Assembly: GCA_002723295.1 (NCBI GenBank) | Contig: PBNP01000017.1 | Coordinates: 1-47,988, forward strand | Direction: 5' to 3' | DNA length: 47,988 nucleotides | Source of the DNA: Flavobacteriaceae bacterium | GTDB lineage: Bacteria; Bacteroidota; Bacteroidia; Flavobacteriales; Flavobacteriaceae | In this document: positions 37,970 to 47,157 of the stretch, piece by piece | Numbering within the stretch: the stretch's first letter is position 1 | How the letters are laid out: every line of letters starts with the position of its first letter | Position numbers and translations under genes: made by a program | The notes under the pieces: generated by a model | Seen by the model: only the letters and a program-made list of their open reading frames with translations | Database searches by the model: none | Told to the model about the DNA's origin: nothing

Positions 37970-38058
37970 AAATTCAAAATCTTAGCTAAATTAAACCAGA
38001 ATAACTAGAGAACCAATAGAGTATCTTTATTTTTAAAGAGTCTACATAATTAGACAAA

Positions 38059-40914
38059 TCAATTTATTTCCCAATTTGTAGAAATTTCTTTGCCATTCTT
38101 TTCAATTTTCAACGTGTATTTTCCTTTGCCTAAATAATAAAAACCATCCTCTCCATAATGAAGTTTTTCATTTTTAAACTTTTTAATATCTTTTTTTGTT
38201 CCATCATGATCTACTATCAAGTTATAGTCTATAATATTATATCCAGTATCTAAGAAAACTTCTTTGTGATACAAAACTTTTCCTTTAGAAGATATTAGGC
38301 TTATTTTAGATGTTCCAGATTCCTTTGTCCAAAAGCTCCATTGTGCCTTTGGAGTATAATATTTTGACCAAACGTTTCTTTTTGACCCCCAATTTTCAGA
38401 GAATTTTATCGTCTTTAAATCATAAACATGAATTGTCTTATTAATTAAACTCTTTGTTAAACTTTGAATGTGTTGAATATCTGCCCTAAAAATTGACCTT
38501 CCATGAGTTCCTATTAATATGTCTTTTGCATTAGACTGAATAACAATATCATGAACAGCAGCTGTTGTGAGACCAGATTTAAAAGCTTCCCATTTTTTAC
38601 CCTTATCAAATGAAATATACGATCCAATATCATTTCCTAAATAAAGTATATTTTGATTATCTGGATCCTCTCTAATAACATTTATTGGACTATTAGGTAA
38701 ATTACTTGAGATTGAAATCCATGATTTGCCATAATCTTCACTTAAATATACATAGGGAGAAAAATCATCCCAACGATATCCATTTAATGTAACATAAACT
38801 CGACTTTTTTTATGTTCAGATGCAATTACTCTACTAACCCACATATTCTCTGGTAATTTCTCTGAAATTACTTCCCAATTACTCCCTCCATTTTTAGTGA
38901 GTGCAATTTTACCATCATCACTTCCAGTATAAATCATTCCAAATTTAAATGGAGATTCAGAAATGGTGGTAATTGTTCCATAAGGCACATTGCCTTTTTT
39001 TCCACCATAGGTTAAATCTTCAGATATTGAATCCCAAGTATCTCCCCTATTAAATGACTGATGCAGTTTATTGCTGCCTAAATATATAATATCTTGATTG
39101 TGACTAGATAAAAGAATTGGTGTTTGCCAGTTAAATCGATATGGAGCCTCCCCCAACTCGTGAATTGGCTTTATTGGATTATTATAATTATTTGATGTTT
39201 TTCTGTCTGGCGATAAATCCAGTCGAAAATAATTCCCAAATTGAAATCCAGTATAAACAATATTTGAATTACGATTATCTATTTGAATCTGCATTCCATC
39301 ACCTCCCAAAATAGTGTTCCATGGATTCCTTCCGGTAGAATGCCATCTTGAATCTTCCTTTTGGTTATGAGCTCCTTTCCAAACACCATTATCTTGAAGA
39401 CCTCCATAAACATTATATGGTTTTTCATAATCTACATTTATAGAATAAAATTGACCAACATTCGTTGAATTATTTTTCATCCAATTTTTTCCATCATCAT
39501 ATGTTATGTTTATGCCTCCATCGTTTCCGTTAATTAAATGTCCTGGTTTATTAGGGTTTATCCAAAGTGCATGATGATCAGCATGGACATTATTTTTATT
39601 TATAGAATAAAAGGTTGTGCCTGCATCATCTGATGTTAGTAAAGGAACCCCATATATATATATCTTATTTGAATTAAAAGGAGCAACATGAATATGACCA
39701 AAATAATACCCATAACTATAATAAATTCCATCTAAATATTCATCATGTGTTTTGTTCCATGTTTTTCCTCCATCTTCACTTTTATAAACTTCAGCTCCAA
39801 TAACAGGAGTATCAAAAAGTTGAGTATTTGCATCTTCTAAATAAATTGCAAGATCTATTGGTTTAATAATATCATTCTCAACCATTTTCTTTACATTTTC
39901 AGCTTTATATTTATCTTGAAAGCCGTTTGTTTTCAAGAATTCATTTAAGGTTTTATTCTCTAATTCTAAAAACTTGGTTTTTGAAATATTTTTAAAATCA
40001 TTTTTTGTTAATTCTTCCTTAGTTTCATTTTTCTTGTCTCTTCTAAATTGATTGTCGTGTATAGCATATAAAATATTATCATTATAAACTGCCAACCCAA
40101 TCCTTCCAACACCCTCTCCTGAAGGGAATCCGCTTTCTTCTGTAGTGATTAATTCCCATGTTTCACCAAAATCAACACTTTTATATATTCCAGAAGAATT
40201 TCCGCTGCCTTTAAAATTCCATGCTTTTCTGTCTTTCTCCCATGAAGCAGCATAAAGGTTTGATAGATTATTAGGATTTTGAGCTATATCAATTATACCT
40301 GTATGGTTATTGATAAAAAGGGTTTGTCTCCAATTTAAACCTCCATCATTAGTGACAAAAATACCACGTTGATTACTTAAAGAATAAAGCGGTCCTGTTG
40401 ACCCAACTATTATATGATTAGGATTATCTTCATCAATAATTATTTTTCCAATATGATGTGTTCCTGATAGTCCATGCTTAGTCCAAGTTTTTCCGTTATC
40501 ACTAGTCTTTAGAACCCCTATCCCTGAGTATGAAGAACGTGATGAATTGTTTTCTCCAGTTCCAACCCATAAAGTTCTTGTTGGCCAGTGCATTGAAATT
40601 TCACCAATATTTTGAGTTGGAGCATTATCCATTATTGCATTAAAACTTATCCCATTATCAATAGTATGCCAAACACCTCCTGATGCATAGGCAACATAAA
40701 ACTCAGTTGACTGCTCTGGGTTAACAGATAATGCAACTACTCTGCCACTCATAATTGCAGGACCAATAGACTCAAAAGGAAGATTTTTTACTCTTGATTT
40801 ATTTTGATTATTAAAATGTTCTTTATCTATTTTTTCAATTATAGAAGATTCTGTAGGTTGAGGTTGAGAAAACAATATCCCGCCAAATAGAAATATTAAT
40901 ATTATTTTTTTCAT
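38059..40914 (-). CDS. Second secreted Asp-box / VPS10-like beta-propeller protein
   Basis: 951 residues from the ATG at 40914, which is followed by a clean signal peptide (MKKIILIFLFGGILFSQ); an upstream in-frame TTG has a poor N-terminus. Repeated Asp-boxes appear (TSDNGKTW, TNDGGLNW, SVDFGETW, SEDGGKTW, TYDDGKNW, TKNGGSNW, SEDYGKSW, SFDKGKKW). The motif VHADHHALWINP parallels HGDHHDLWISP of the 14-17 kb paralogue, followed in both by a DGG strand, QFY and a P-x-x-x-x-x-x-QDN stretch. It differs by an insert of about 110 residues around 280-390 rich in Lys and Glu, and lacks the long helical tail. Function is unproven; it may bind or process glycans or peptides outside the cell. Confidence 0.85.
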   Translation of the reverse strand: MKKIILIFLFGGILFSQPQPTESSIIEKIDKEHFNNQNKSRVKNLPFESIGPAIMSGRVVALSVNPEQSTEFYVAYASGGVWHTIDNGISFNAIMDNAPTQNIGEISMHWPTRTLWVGTGENNSSRSSYSGIGVLKTSDNGKTWTKHGLSGTHHIGKIIIDEDNPNHIIVGSTGPLYSLSNQRGIFVTNDGGLNWRQTLFINNHTGIIDIAQNPNNLSNLYAASWEKDRKAWNFKGSGNSSGIYKSVDFGETWELITTEESGFPSGEGVGRIGLAVYNDNILYAIHDNQFRRDKKNETKEELTKNDFKNISKTKFLELENKTLNEFLKTNGFQDKYKAENVKKMVENDIIKPIDLAIYLEDANTQLFDTPVIGAEVYKSEDGGKTWNKTHDEYLDGIYYSYGYYFGHIHVAPFNSNKIYIYGVPLLTSDDAGTTFYSINKNNVHADHHALWINPNKPGHLINGNDGGINITYDDGKNWMKNNSTNVGQFYSINVDYEKPYNVYGGLQDNGVWKGAHNQKEDSRWHSTGRNPWNTILGGDGMQIQIDNRNSNIVYTGFQFGNYFRLDLSPDRKTSNNYNNPIKPIHELGEAPYRFNWQTPILLSSHNQDIIYLGSNKLHQSFNRGDTWDSISEDLTYGGKKGNVPYGTITTISESPFKFGMIYTGSDDGKIALTKNGGSNWEVISEKLPENMWVSRVIASEHKKSRVYVTLNGYRWDDFSPYVYLSEDYGKSWISISSNLPNSPINVIREDPDNQNILYLGNDIGSYISFDKGKKWEAFKSGLTTAAVHDIVIQSNAKDILIGTHGRSIFRADIQHIQSLTKSLINKTIHVYDLKTIKFSENWGSKRNVWSKYYTPKAQWSFWTKESGTSKISLISSKGKVLYHKEVFLDTGYNIIDYNLIVDHDGTKKDIKKFKNEKLHYGEDGFYYLGKGKYTLKIEKNGKEISTNWEIN

Positions 40915-40998
40915 TTGCTGAACTTTTATATTAAAGTAAGAAAAAATAGAATAATAGTTTTTCAATTAAAAGCTAGTATATTCGTAAAAAATTATAAA

Positions 40999-42291
40999 AT
41001 GCGTTATAAGCCTCTTCCTTCTTCGGTTTATATTAATAATCGAATCAATTTTTCTAAGGCTTTAAAGAATAAAAGCATAGCCATTTTTAATTCTAATGAT
41101 ATTTATCCAATTAGTGCTGACTCTACATTACCTTTTGCTCAGCACAGAGATATATTTTATTTATGCGGTATTAATCAAGAGGAAACTATTTTATTACTTT
41201 TTCCTAAAGCTCTAAACCCTATAAATAGAGAAATTTTGTTCATAAAGGAAACAAGTCCAAAAATTGCAATTTGGGAAGGAGAAAAATTATCTAAAGAAAA
41301 TGCTCAAAAATTATCTGGGATTAAAAAAATTTGCTGGCTTTCTGAATTTGAAAGTGTTTTTTTTAAGCTAGCTTCCCAGTGTAATACAATTTATTTAAAT
41401 AAAAATGAACACTATAGGGCCAAATTAGAAACTCAAACAAGAGAAGATAGGTTTATAGAATGGGTAAAGAAAAATTACCCTGCACATAAGGTTGGTAAAA
41501 GTAATCCTATATTACAAAAGCTTAGGTCTATAAAGTCAGTCGAAGAAATTCGCCATATACAAAAAGCATGTGATATTACACAAAAGGGTATTATCAGAAT
41601 CTTACGTTTTATTCGCCCGGGTGTATGGGAATATGAAATTGAGGCAGAATTGCTTCATGAGTTTATTATAAATAAATCAAAAGGTTTTGCTTATGAACCA
41701 ATTATTGCAAGTGGAAAAAACGCAAATGTTTTACACTATACAAAGAATAATCAAAAATGCATTGAAGGTGACTTAGTTCTTTTAGATGTTGCTGCAGAAT
41801 ATGGAAATTATTCTAGTGATCTTACAAGAACACTTCCTGTCTCAGGACAATTTGACTCTAGGCAAAAAAAAGTATACAATGCAGTATTAAATGTAAAAAA
41901 TCAGGCTACAAAATTACTAACTCCAGGTACACTCCTAGATCAATATCATATAGAAGTAGGAAAACTAATGACTTCAGAATTATTAACTCTTGGTCTTATT
42001 GACAAAAAAGATGTAAAAAATGAAAATCCAGATAATCCTGTCTACAAAAAATATTTTATGCATGGAACCTCCCATCATTTAGGCCTTGACACTCATGATT
42101 ATGGCGTTATTGATCAGCCAATAAAAGCCGGTATGGTTTTTACAGTTGAACCAGGAATTTATTTACCTGAAGAAGGTTTTGGTATTAGGCTTGAAGATGA
42201 TGTTGTAGTCCAAGAAAATGGAGAACCATTTAATTTAATGAAAAATATTCCTATCGAAGCTGATGAGATTGAAGACTTAATGAATTCATAA
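40999..42291 (+). CDS. Xaa-Pro aminopeptidase, M24B family
   Basis: 430 residues from the ATG at 40999; the upstream in-frame TTG (40915) would add an unlikely 28-residue extension. The C-terminal creatinase-like domain has all five metal ligands: Asp in LLDVAAEYGNYSSD, the second Asp in the same stretch, His in HGTSHHLG, Glu in VEPGIYLPEEG and Glu in RLEDDV. The N-terminal domain is the usual aminopeptidase P one. It removes N-terminal residues before proline. Upstream, TATATTCG at 40977-40984 is a near match to TANNTTTG. Divergent from the VPS10-like gene by 84 bases. Confidence 0.95.
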   Translation: MRYKPLPSSVYINNRINFSKALKNKSIAIFNSNDIYPISADSTLPFAQHRDIFYLCGINQEETILLLFPKALNPINREILFIKETSPKIAIWEGEKLSKENAQKLSGIKKICWLSEFESVFFKLASQCNTIYLNKNEHYRAKLETQTREDRFIEWVKKNYPAHKVGKSNPILQKLRSIKSVEEIRHIQKACDITQKGIIRILRFIRPGVWEYEIEAELLHEFIINKSKGFAYEPIIASGKNANVLHYTKNNQKCIEGDLVLLDVAAEYGNYSSDLTRTLPVSGQFDSRQKKVYNAVLNVKNQATKLLTPGTLLDQYHIEVGKLMTSELLTLGLIDKKDVKNENPDNPVYKKYFMHGTSHHLGLDTHDYGVIDQPIKAGMVFTVEPGIYLPEEGFGIRLEDDVVVQENGEPFNLMKNIPIEADEIEDLMNS

Positions 42292-42302
42292 AACCCTAGA
42301 AT

Positions 42303-42848
42303 TTATCTTCTTGACGAATTAGCTATTTTTTCAAAATTTATGTTTCTATAAACAAATCTTTCCACATCAAATAAGCTTTTGGAAAAACTATCTGTCCAGT
42401 CTTTATGAAAAGAAAGTTCATATTCATTTGGAGGCATAATATTAAATTCTACATTATATAGATCCGCAATATCTCCTGGCAAAGAAATATTTCTAGCATA
42501 ATGAAAATTATCAATAAGATTAATATGAGGCAACAAATCTATAAAAGTTTTCAGTCCTGTTTTCTGATTAGTAACTATTGCATTAATTCTTAGATAAGGT
42601 ATAAATCCGCCTTTAGGTGTGCCTGGAGGAATATCTTTTAAATCCCAGTTTACTCTAGCCTCAATATGAATGTTGGTTTGGCTCTCATTTAAATTATTTG
42701 ATTCTGGAAAAACTATATCCTTTACTGCTCCTTCAAACACAAATACTATTCCAGGAGCAATTCTCTCCTCTCCAATAATTAATTCTTGAGAATATACAAT
42801 TGAATTAAGCAATAAAATTGTTGTGATTAATTTAGATGTTTTCCTCAT
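42303..42848 (-). CDS. P19/Tp34-like periplasmic metal-binding protein
   Basis: 181 residues with a signal peptide (1-20, ending VYS-Q). The mature part follows the P19 iron-transport-associated family (C. jejuni P19, Tp34): an early IGEERIAPGIVFVFEGAVK, then NIHIEARV, GGFIPYLRINAIV, LLPHINLIDNFHYARNISL and FNIMPP. Compared from memory with P19, the copper-site positions are His61 and Glu63 (conserved), His116 and His148 (conserved), while the Met of the usual M-P-M motif aligns with His108. The gene follows sco1 by 14 bases. With SCO1 a copper chaperone, I infer a role in periplasmic copper or iron handling. The usual partner FTR1 permease is not nearby. Confidence 0.7.
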   Translation of the reverse strand: MRKTSKLITTILLLNSIVYSQELIIGEERIAPGIVFVFEGAVKDIVFPESNNLNESQTNIHIEARVNWDLKDIPPGTPKGGFIPYLRINAIVTNQKTGLKTFIDLLPHINLIDNFHYARNISLPGDIADLYNVEFNIMPPNEYELSFHKDWTDSFSKSLFDVERFVYRNINFEKIANSSRR

Positions 42849-42862
42849 TCCTCTTTCATTAT

Positions 42863-43537
42863 TTAATTTAAAAATTCATTTTTCAAAATTATAATATCTT
42901 CCATCAACTTGTAAATTGATTCTTTATCTGTTCCATCATAAAACCCTCTAATTCTTCTATTTGGATCAACTAAAATAAAATTTTCAGTATGAATCATATC
43001 ATGAGAACTTCCATCCCCTTTAGTTTTAACAGCTAAATAGGATTGCCTGGCTAAATCATAAATTTGCTTTTTATCACCCGTTACTAAATGCCATTTTTGA
43101 TCTAAAACTCCTTTTTCTAATGCATATTTTTTAAGCTGTTCAACTGAATCTATTTTTGGTGTTACAGTATGTGATAAAAGCATAATCAATGAATCCTTTT
43201 CAAATTTTTTTTGAATAATTAACATGTTATCAGTCATTATTGGACATATAGAAGGACAAGTAGTAAAGAAAAAATCTGCTATGTATATTTTATTTTGAAA
43301 ATTTTTTTCTGTAATCCAAACACCATTTTGATTTTGAAGTCTAAATCTATCTATTTTATGAAATTTTTTAACGTGCTGAAGATTACTGTCAACCAACTCA
43401 TAATTAACCATTGCAGGTTGATAAATAGGTAAAACTGGTTTTGGCTTCAGAGCATTGTAAAACAAAAACAGTATCCCTAAACAGATTATTATAAAAACAG
43501 ATAAAAAAGTTTTATACTTAGCAAAAAACTTCTTCAT
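42863..43537 (-). CDS. SCO1/SenC family copper chaperone
   Basis: 224 residues. A single N-terminal transmembrane anchor (about 9-29) holds a periplasmic thioredoxin-like domain. Copper ligands are Cys94 and Cys98 in FTTCPSICPIM and His183 in HDMIHTENFILVDP. SCO1 delivers copper to the CuA site of cytochrome c oxidase, whose genes are not in the window. It has a well-placed promoter and is the first gene of a two-gene operon with the P19-like gene. Confidence 0.95.
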   Translation of the reverse strand: MKKFFAKYKTFLSVFIIICLGILFLFYNALKPKPVLPIYQPAMVNYELVDSNLQHVKKFHKIDRFRLQNQNGVWITEKNFQNKIYIADFFFTTCPSICPIMTDNMLIIQKKFEKDSLIMLLSHTVTPKIDSVEQLKKYALEKGVLDQKWHLVTGDKKQIYDLARQSYLAVKTKGDGSSHDMIHTENFILVDPNRRIRGFYDGTDKESIYKLMEDIIILKNEFLN

Positions 43538-43559
43538 AAATATATTTTTTTTGCTATCA

Positions 43560-43587
43560 CAAAGATATACAAAACATGAATTGTCAA
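43560..43587 (-). promoter_or_regulatory. Promoter of the sco1 / P19-like operon
   Basis: On the bottom strand TTG at 43587-43585 (within TTGACA) and TATCTTTG at 43567-43560 are separated by 17 bases, a full match to the TTG-N17-23-TANNTTTG Bacteroidota promoter. The start codon is about 22 bases downstream of the -7 element. This is the most complete promoter I see in the window. Confidence 0.6.
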
Positions 43588-43634
43588 CATATAAATAAAG
43601 GTTAATGAAATTTCTGTGCTCATTAAAAAAACAT

Positions 43635-43642
43635 TATTTTTG
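43635..43642 (+). promoter_or_regulatory. rseP: Candidate -7 element of rseP
   Basis: TATTTTTG is an exact TANNTTTG element 18 bases before the ATG at 43661. A TTTCTG stretch at 43611-43616 is at about the -33 spacing but is not a clean TTG. The sco1 promoter lies 50 bases away on the other strand. Confidence 0.4.
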
Positions 43643-43660
43643 GCCCCACATTAATTTTTT

Positions 43661-44983
43661 ATGAGTATTATTTTAATAAAAGGAATTCAATTTCTACTTA
43701 GTCTTGCGATAATAATTATTCTTCATGAGTTAGGCCACTTTATACCAGCTAAACTTTTCAAAACTAGAATAGAGAAATTTTTTCTGTTTTTTGATATTAA
43801 ATATGCATTATTTAAAAAGAAAATCGGTGAGACTGTATATGGAATTGGTTGGCTTCCACTTGGCGGATATATAAAAATTGCAGGAATGATTGATGAAAGC
43901 ATGGATACAGAATACCTAAGTAAAGAACCTGAGCCATGGGAGTTTCGGTCTAAACCAGCTTGGCAAAGGCTAATTATAATGTTAGGAGGTGTAACAGTAA
44001 ACCTGCTATTAGGGTTTATTATTTATATGATGATTTTATTTGTTTGGGGAAAAAATACACTTCAACAAGAAAAATTACCTGATGGATTATATTATACAGA
44101 ATTAGCTCAGTCTATAGGGTTTCAATCTGGTGACAAAATTTTATCTGTTGATGGAAAAAACTTAGATAATATTTTGGATGTTAATAGGCATCTATTCCTG
44201 AGAAATGTGAAGTCTATATATGTTGAAAAATCAAATGGTTCTAAAACTCAAATAAAAATCCCTAAAGATATTGGAATGAAAATGATGGAAACTGGTAATT
44301 TATTGCCAATCGGCGTAAATGTTCCAGCAATAATTGATAGTGTAATTCCTAATTCAATTGCCGAACAAATTAATCTTTTGCCTGGTGATTACCTAAAAGG
44401 GACTACTGAGTTTTCATTTCAAGGTCTTTTAGACTTTAGAAAATTTATGGACAATAATCCTCCTGAAAAATTTAATTTAATTATTGAAAGAAATAAAAGA
44501 TTAGACACACTAAATGTCTCTCTTGATGAGAGCTTAAAATTAGGGGTTTATCCTTTTGTAGATTTTGATATAAATTTTGAGAATAAAAAATTTAGCTTCT
44601 TAGAAAGTATAACTGGTGGAGTATTAAGAGGTTACTGGACATTATATGATTATGTAGTGCAGTTTAAATATGTCTTTACAAAAAAGGGAGCTTCACAATT
44701 AGGTGGATTTGGAACAATAGGAAGTCTATTTCCTCCAACTTGGGATTGGCAGGGATTTTGGGAAAGCACTGCTTTGATTTCAATTATATTAGCATTTATG
44801 AATTTACTTCCCATCCCAGCATTAGATGGAGGGCATGTAATGTTTTTAACTTATGAAATAATATCAGGCAGAAAACCTAATGAGAAGTTTTTGGAGTATG
44901 CTCAAGTAATTGGATTTTTCCTGCTTTTAGCTTTAGTTTTATACGCTAATGGTAACGATATCTATCGTGCATTTTACCAATAA
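43661..44983 (+). CDS. rseP: Site-2 intramembrane metalloprotease (RseP)
   Basis: 440 residues. The zinc motif HELGH is at 22-26 in the first helix and the second active-site motif N-L-L-P-I-P-A-L-D-G is at 381-390. One or two PDZ-like domains fill the periplasmic region between (about 135-300), with a segment VIPNSIAEQINLLPGD typical of PDZ. The last hydrophobic helix follows. It cleaves membrane-bound regulators such as anti-sigma factors within the membrane. The start is the ATG at 43661. It converges on the threonine dehydrogenase gene, 9 bases apart. Confidence 0.95.
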   Translation: MSIILIKGIQFLLSLAIIIILHELGHFIPAKLFKTRIEKFFLFFDIKYALFKKKIGETVYGIGWLPLGGYIKIAGMIDESMDTEYLSKEPEPWEFRSKPAWQRLIIMLGGVTVNLLLGFIIYMMILFVWGKNTLQQEKLPDGLYYTELAQSIGFQSGDKILSVDGKNLDNILDVNRHLFLRNVKSIYVEKSNGSKTQIKIPKDIGMKMMETGNLLPIGVNVPAIIDSVIPNSIAEQINLLPGDYLKGTTEFSFQGLLDFRKFMDNNPPEKFNLIIERNKRLDTLNVSLDESLKLGVYPFVDFDINFENKKFSFLESITGGVLRGYWTLYDYVVQFKYVFTKKGASQLGGFGTIGSLFPPTWDWQGFWESTALISIILAFMNLLPIPALDGGHVMFLTYEIISGRKPNEKFLEYAQVIGFFLLLALVLYANGNDIYRAFYQ

Positions 44984-44992
44984 ATAATTTGG

Positions 44993-45910
44993 TTACCCAT
45001 TTAAAGCAATTTTTACAGTTTTATCTAATCCAAATTTTGGAGACCATCCCCAGTCTTTAGAAGCTAAACTATCATCAACATTCTCTGGCCAAGTGTTAGC
45101 TATTTTTTGTCTAAAATCTGGCTTATAATGAACTTTTAGATTAATTCCATTAGATTTTATAGCTAAAAGGCATTCCTCGGGTGTTGTCGTAAATCCAACA
45201 ATATTGTATGAAGATGAAATTGAAAGTACCGATCTTTTTTTAGACATTAATAAAGTAATAGCTGATATAACATCTTCCATAAAAATCATTGGAAGCCTTT
45301 GATTTTTATCTAAAAAACATATATACTCATTTCCTTTTTTGGATGCATTTAACATTTCAATAATGTAATCGGTTACACCACCCCCCGGTTTTGTGTCCAT
45401 TGAAATTATCCCTGGAAACCTAATAGATCTAATATCTAATTGATATTTTTCAAAATAATAATTCATTAGCTTTTCACCCGCCAATTTACTAACGCCGTAT
45501 AACGTTGTTGGATTCATTAATGAGTTTTGTGGCACATATTCTAGATTTGAATCTTTGCCAAAAACAGCAATTGAGCTTGGCCAGAAAACTCTTTCTATTT
45601 TACATTTTAAAGAAACATCTACAATGTTTTGAAATGTATCCATGTTAATTTTCCATGAATGAAATGGATTTTTTTCACCCTTTGCAGATAAAATTGCTGC
45701 CAAGTGATAGATTACATTAATTTCATATTTCTTAACAACATCTAACAAGCCTTCAAAATTTAATGCATCTAACTTTTCATAATTATATACTAAACCTTTA
45801 GGGCATTCATGAATATCAGTGGCAAGAACAAAGATGCCTTTATCATGATAATGCTTCAATAAAGCTGATCCTAATTGCCCTAAAGCTCCTGTTATTAGAA
45901 TTCTATTCAT
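44993..45910 (-). CDS. L-threonine 3-dehydrogenase, NAD-dependent epimerase/SDR type
   Basis: 305 residues. The Rossmann motif ITGALGQLGSALL begins near residue 5, and the catalytic Tyr-x-x-x-Lys is in LYGVSKLAGE; a Ser/Thr partner is in WPSSIAVFG. The NDE-type threonine dehydrogenase family has this short, single-domain form. Divergence from kbl, which uses its product, supports the assignment: Thr becomes 2-amino-3-ketobutyrate, then glycine and acetyl-CoA. A sugar nucleotide epimerase cannot be excluded by motifs alone. Only 43 bases separate the start from that of kbl. Confidence 0.82.
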   Translation of the reverse strand: MNRILITGALGQLGSALLKHYHDKGIFVLATDIHECPKGLVYNYEKLDALNFEGLLDVVKKYEINVIYHLAAILSAKGEKNPFHSWKINMDTFQNIVDVSLKCKIERVFWPSSIAVFGKDSNLEYVPQNSLMNPTTLYGVSKLAGEKLMNYYFEKYQLDIRSIRFPGIISMDTKPGGGVTDYIIEMLNASKKGNEYICFLDKNQRLPMIFMEDVISAITLLMSKKRSVLSISSSYNIVGFTTTPEECLLAIKSNGINLKVHYKPDFRQKIANTWPENVDDSLASKDWGWSPKFGLDKTVKIALNG

Positions 45911-45953
45911 ATAATCACTAAAAAGATTAAATTTAATGATAAATAGAATTAAT

Positions 45954-47144
45954 ATGTATGATTCAATAAAAAATAGACTCCTGGAAGAATTAAAAGAGAT
46001 AAACAGAAATGGAAGATTTAAAAGTGAAAGAATTATTAAATCTGCCCAAGGGTCAAAAGTTAAAATTGAAAAAAATAGAACTGTTTTAAATTTTTGTTCA
46101 AATAATTATTTGGGTTTAGCATCAAATAATTTAGTGATTAGAAAAGCTTCAGATGTTTTAAAATCTCATGGCTATGGATTATCATCAGTAAGGTTCATTT
46201 GCGGAACTCAAGACATACATAAAGAATTAGAAAAAAGAATATCAAAATTTTTAGGAAAAGAAGATACCATTTTATATGCAGCAGCTTTTGATGCTAATGG
46301 AGGATTATTTGAACCTTTATTTAGTGAAGATGATGCTATAATTAGTGATGCACTAAATCATGCCTCAATTATTGATGGTATAAGGCTGTGTAAAGCTCAA
46401 AGATTTAGATATAAACATAATGATATGATTGATCTTGAAAAGCAATTAATTGCTGCAAAAAACTGCAGATCTAAAATCATAGTCACGGATGGAGTATTCT
46501 CAATGGATGGAACAATAGCACAATTGGATAAAATATGCTTATTAGCTGAAAAACATGATGCTTTGGTGATGATTGATGAATGTCATTCAACTGGATTTGT
46601 AGGACCTACAGGTAGAGGAACTCATGAAGAATTGAATGTTATGGATGAGGTTGACATAATAACAGGAACTTTAGGGAAAGCTTTAGGTGGTGCTTCTGGA
46701 GGTTTTACAAGTGGTCCAAAAGAGATAATTGAAATTTTAAGACAAAAATCTAGACCATATTTATTCTCAAATAGTGTCGCTCCATCAATTGTAGGGGCAT
46801 CCCTTGCTGTTCTAGATATAATAGAATCTAATAAAACCTTCATAAAGCAATTAAAGAAAAATACAGATTTATTTAGAAATGAAATTAAAAAAATGGGCTT
46901 TGAAATTAAACCTGGTAATCATCCCATAGTTCCAATTATGCTTTATGACGATTATCTAGCGCAGAAAATGGCTAACGAACTTTTAGAAATGGGTATATAT
47001 GTAATTGGTTTTTTCTATCCTGTAGTTCCTAAGGGTCAAGCAAGAATAAGAGTGCAATTAACTGCTGCACACAATCATTCTGAAATAAGTGAAGCATTAA
47101 TAGCTTTTAAAAAAATTGGAAAAAAATTAAATATTTTAAAGTAA
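45954..47144 (+). CDS. kbl: Glycine C-acetyltransferase (2-amino-3-ketobutyrate CoA ligase)
   Basis: 396 residues from the ATG at 45954, chosen because MYDSIKNRLLEELKEI aligns with the usual Kbl start; an ATG six codons earlier (45936) is possible. PLP attaches at the Lys in GTLGKALGGASGG, with the cofactor-binding Asp/His in MIDECHSTG. It splits 2-amino-3-ketobutyrate with CoA into glycine and acetyl-CoA in the cytoplasm, pairing with the divergent dehydrogenase. The alpha-oxoamine synthase relatives BioF and SPT are alternatives, but the context favours Kbl. Confidence 0.95.
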   Translation: MYDSIKNRLLEELKEINRNGRFKSERIIKSAQGSKVKIEKNRTVLNFCSNNYLGLASNNLVIRKASDVLKSHGYGLSSVRFICGTQDIHKELEKRISKFLGKEDTILYAAAFDANGGLFEPLFSEDDAIISDALNHASIIDGIRLCKAQRFRYKHNDMIDLEKQLIAAKNCRSKIIVTDGVFSMDGTIAQLDKICLLAEKHDALVMIDECHSTGFVGPTGRGTHEELNVMDEVDIITGTLGKALGGASGGFTSGPKEIIEILRQKSRPYLFSNSVAPSIVGASLAVLDIIESNKTFIKQLKKNTDLFRNEIKKMGFEIKPGNHPIVPIMLYDDYLAQKMANELLEMGIYVIGFFYPVVPKGQARIRVQLTAAHNHSEISEALIAFKKIGKKLNILK

Positions 47145-47157
47145 ATAAGATACAAGT

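Noticed and set aside
38025-38038. CTTTATTTTTAAAG palindrome after the second Asp-box gene as a terminator
   Set aside because: Five AT-rich stem pairs only and no T-run on the transcript strand; too weak to call.
40915-40998. 28-residue N-terminal extension of the Xaa-Pro aminopeptidase from a TTG
   Set aside because: The extension is atypical, and a near-match promoter element lies at 40977-40984, after the TTG.
45936-45953. ATG at 45936 as start of kbl
   Set aside because: The next in-frame ATG at 45954 matches the family N-terminus better, though the earlier one cannot be excluded.
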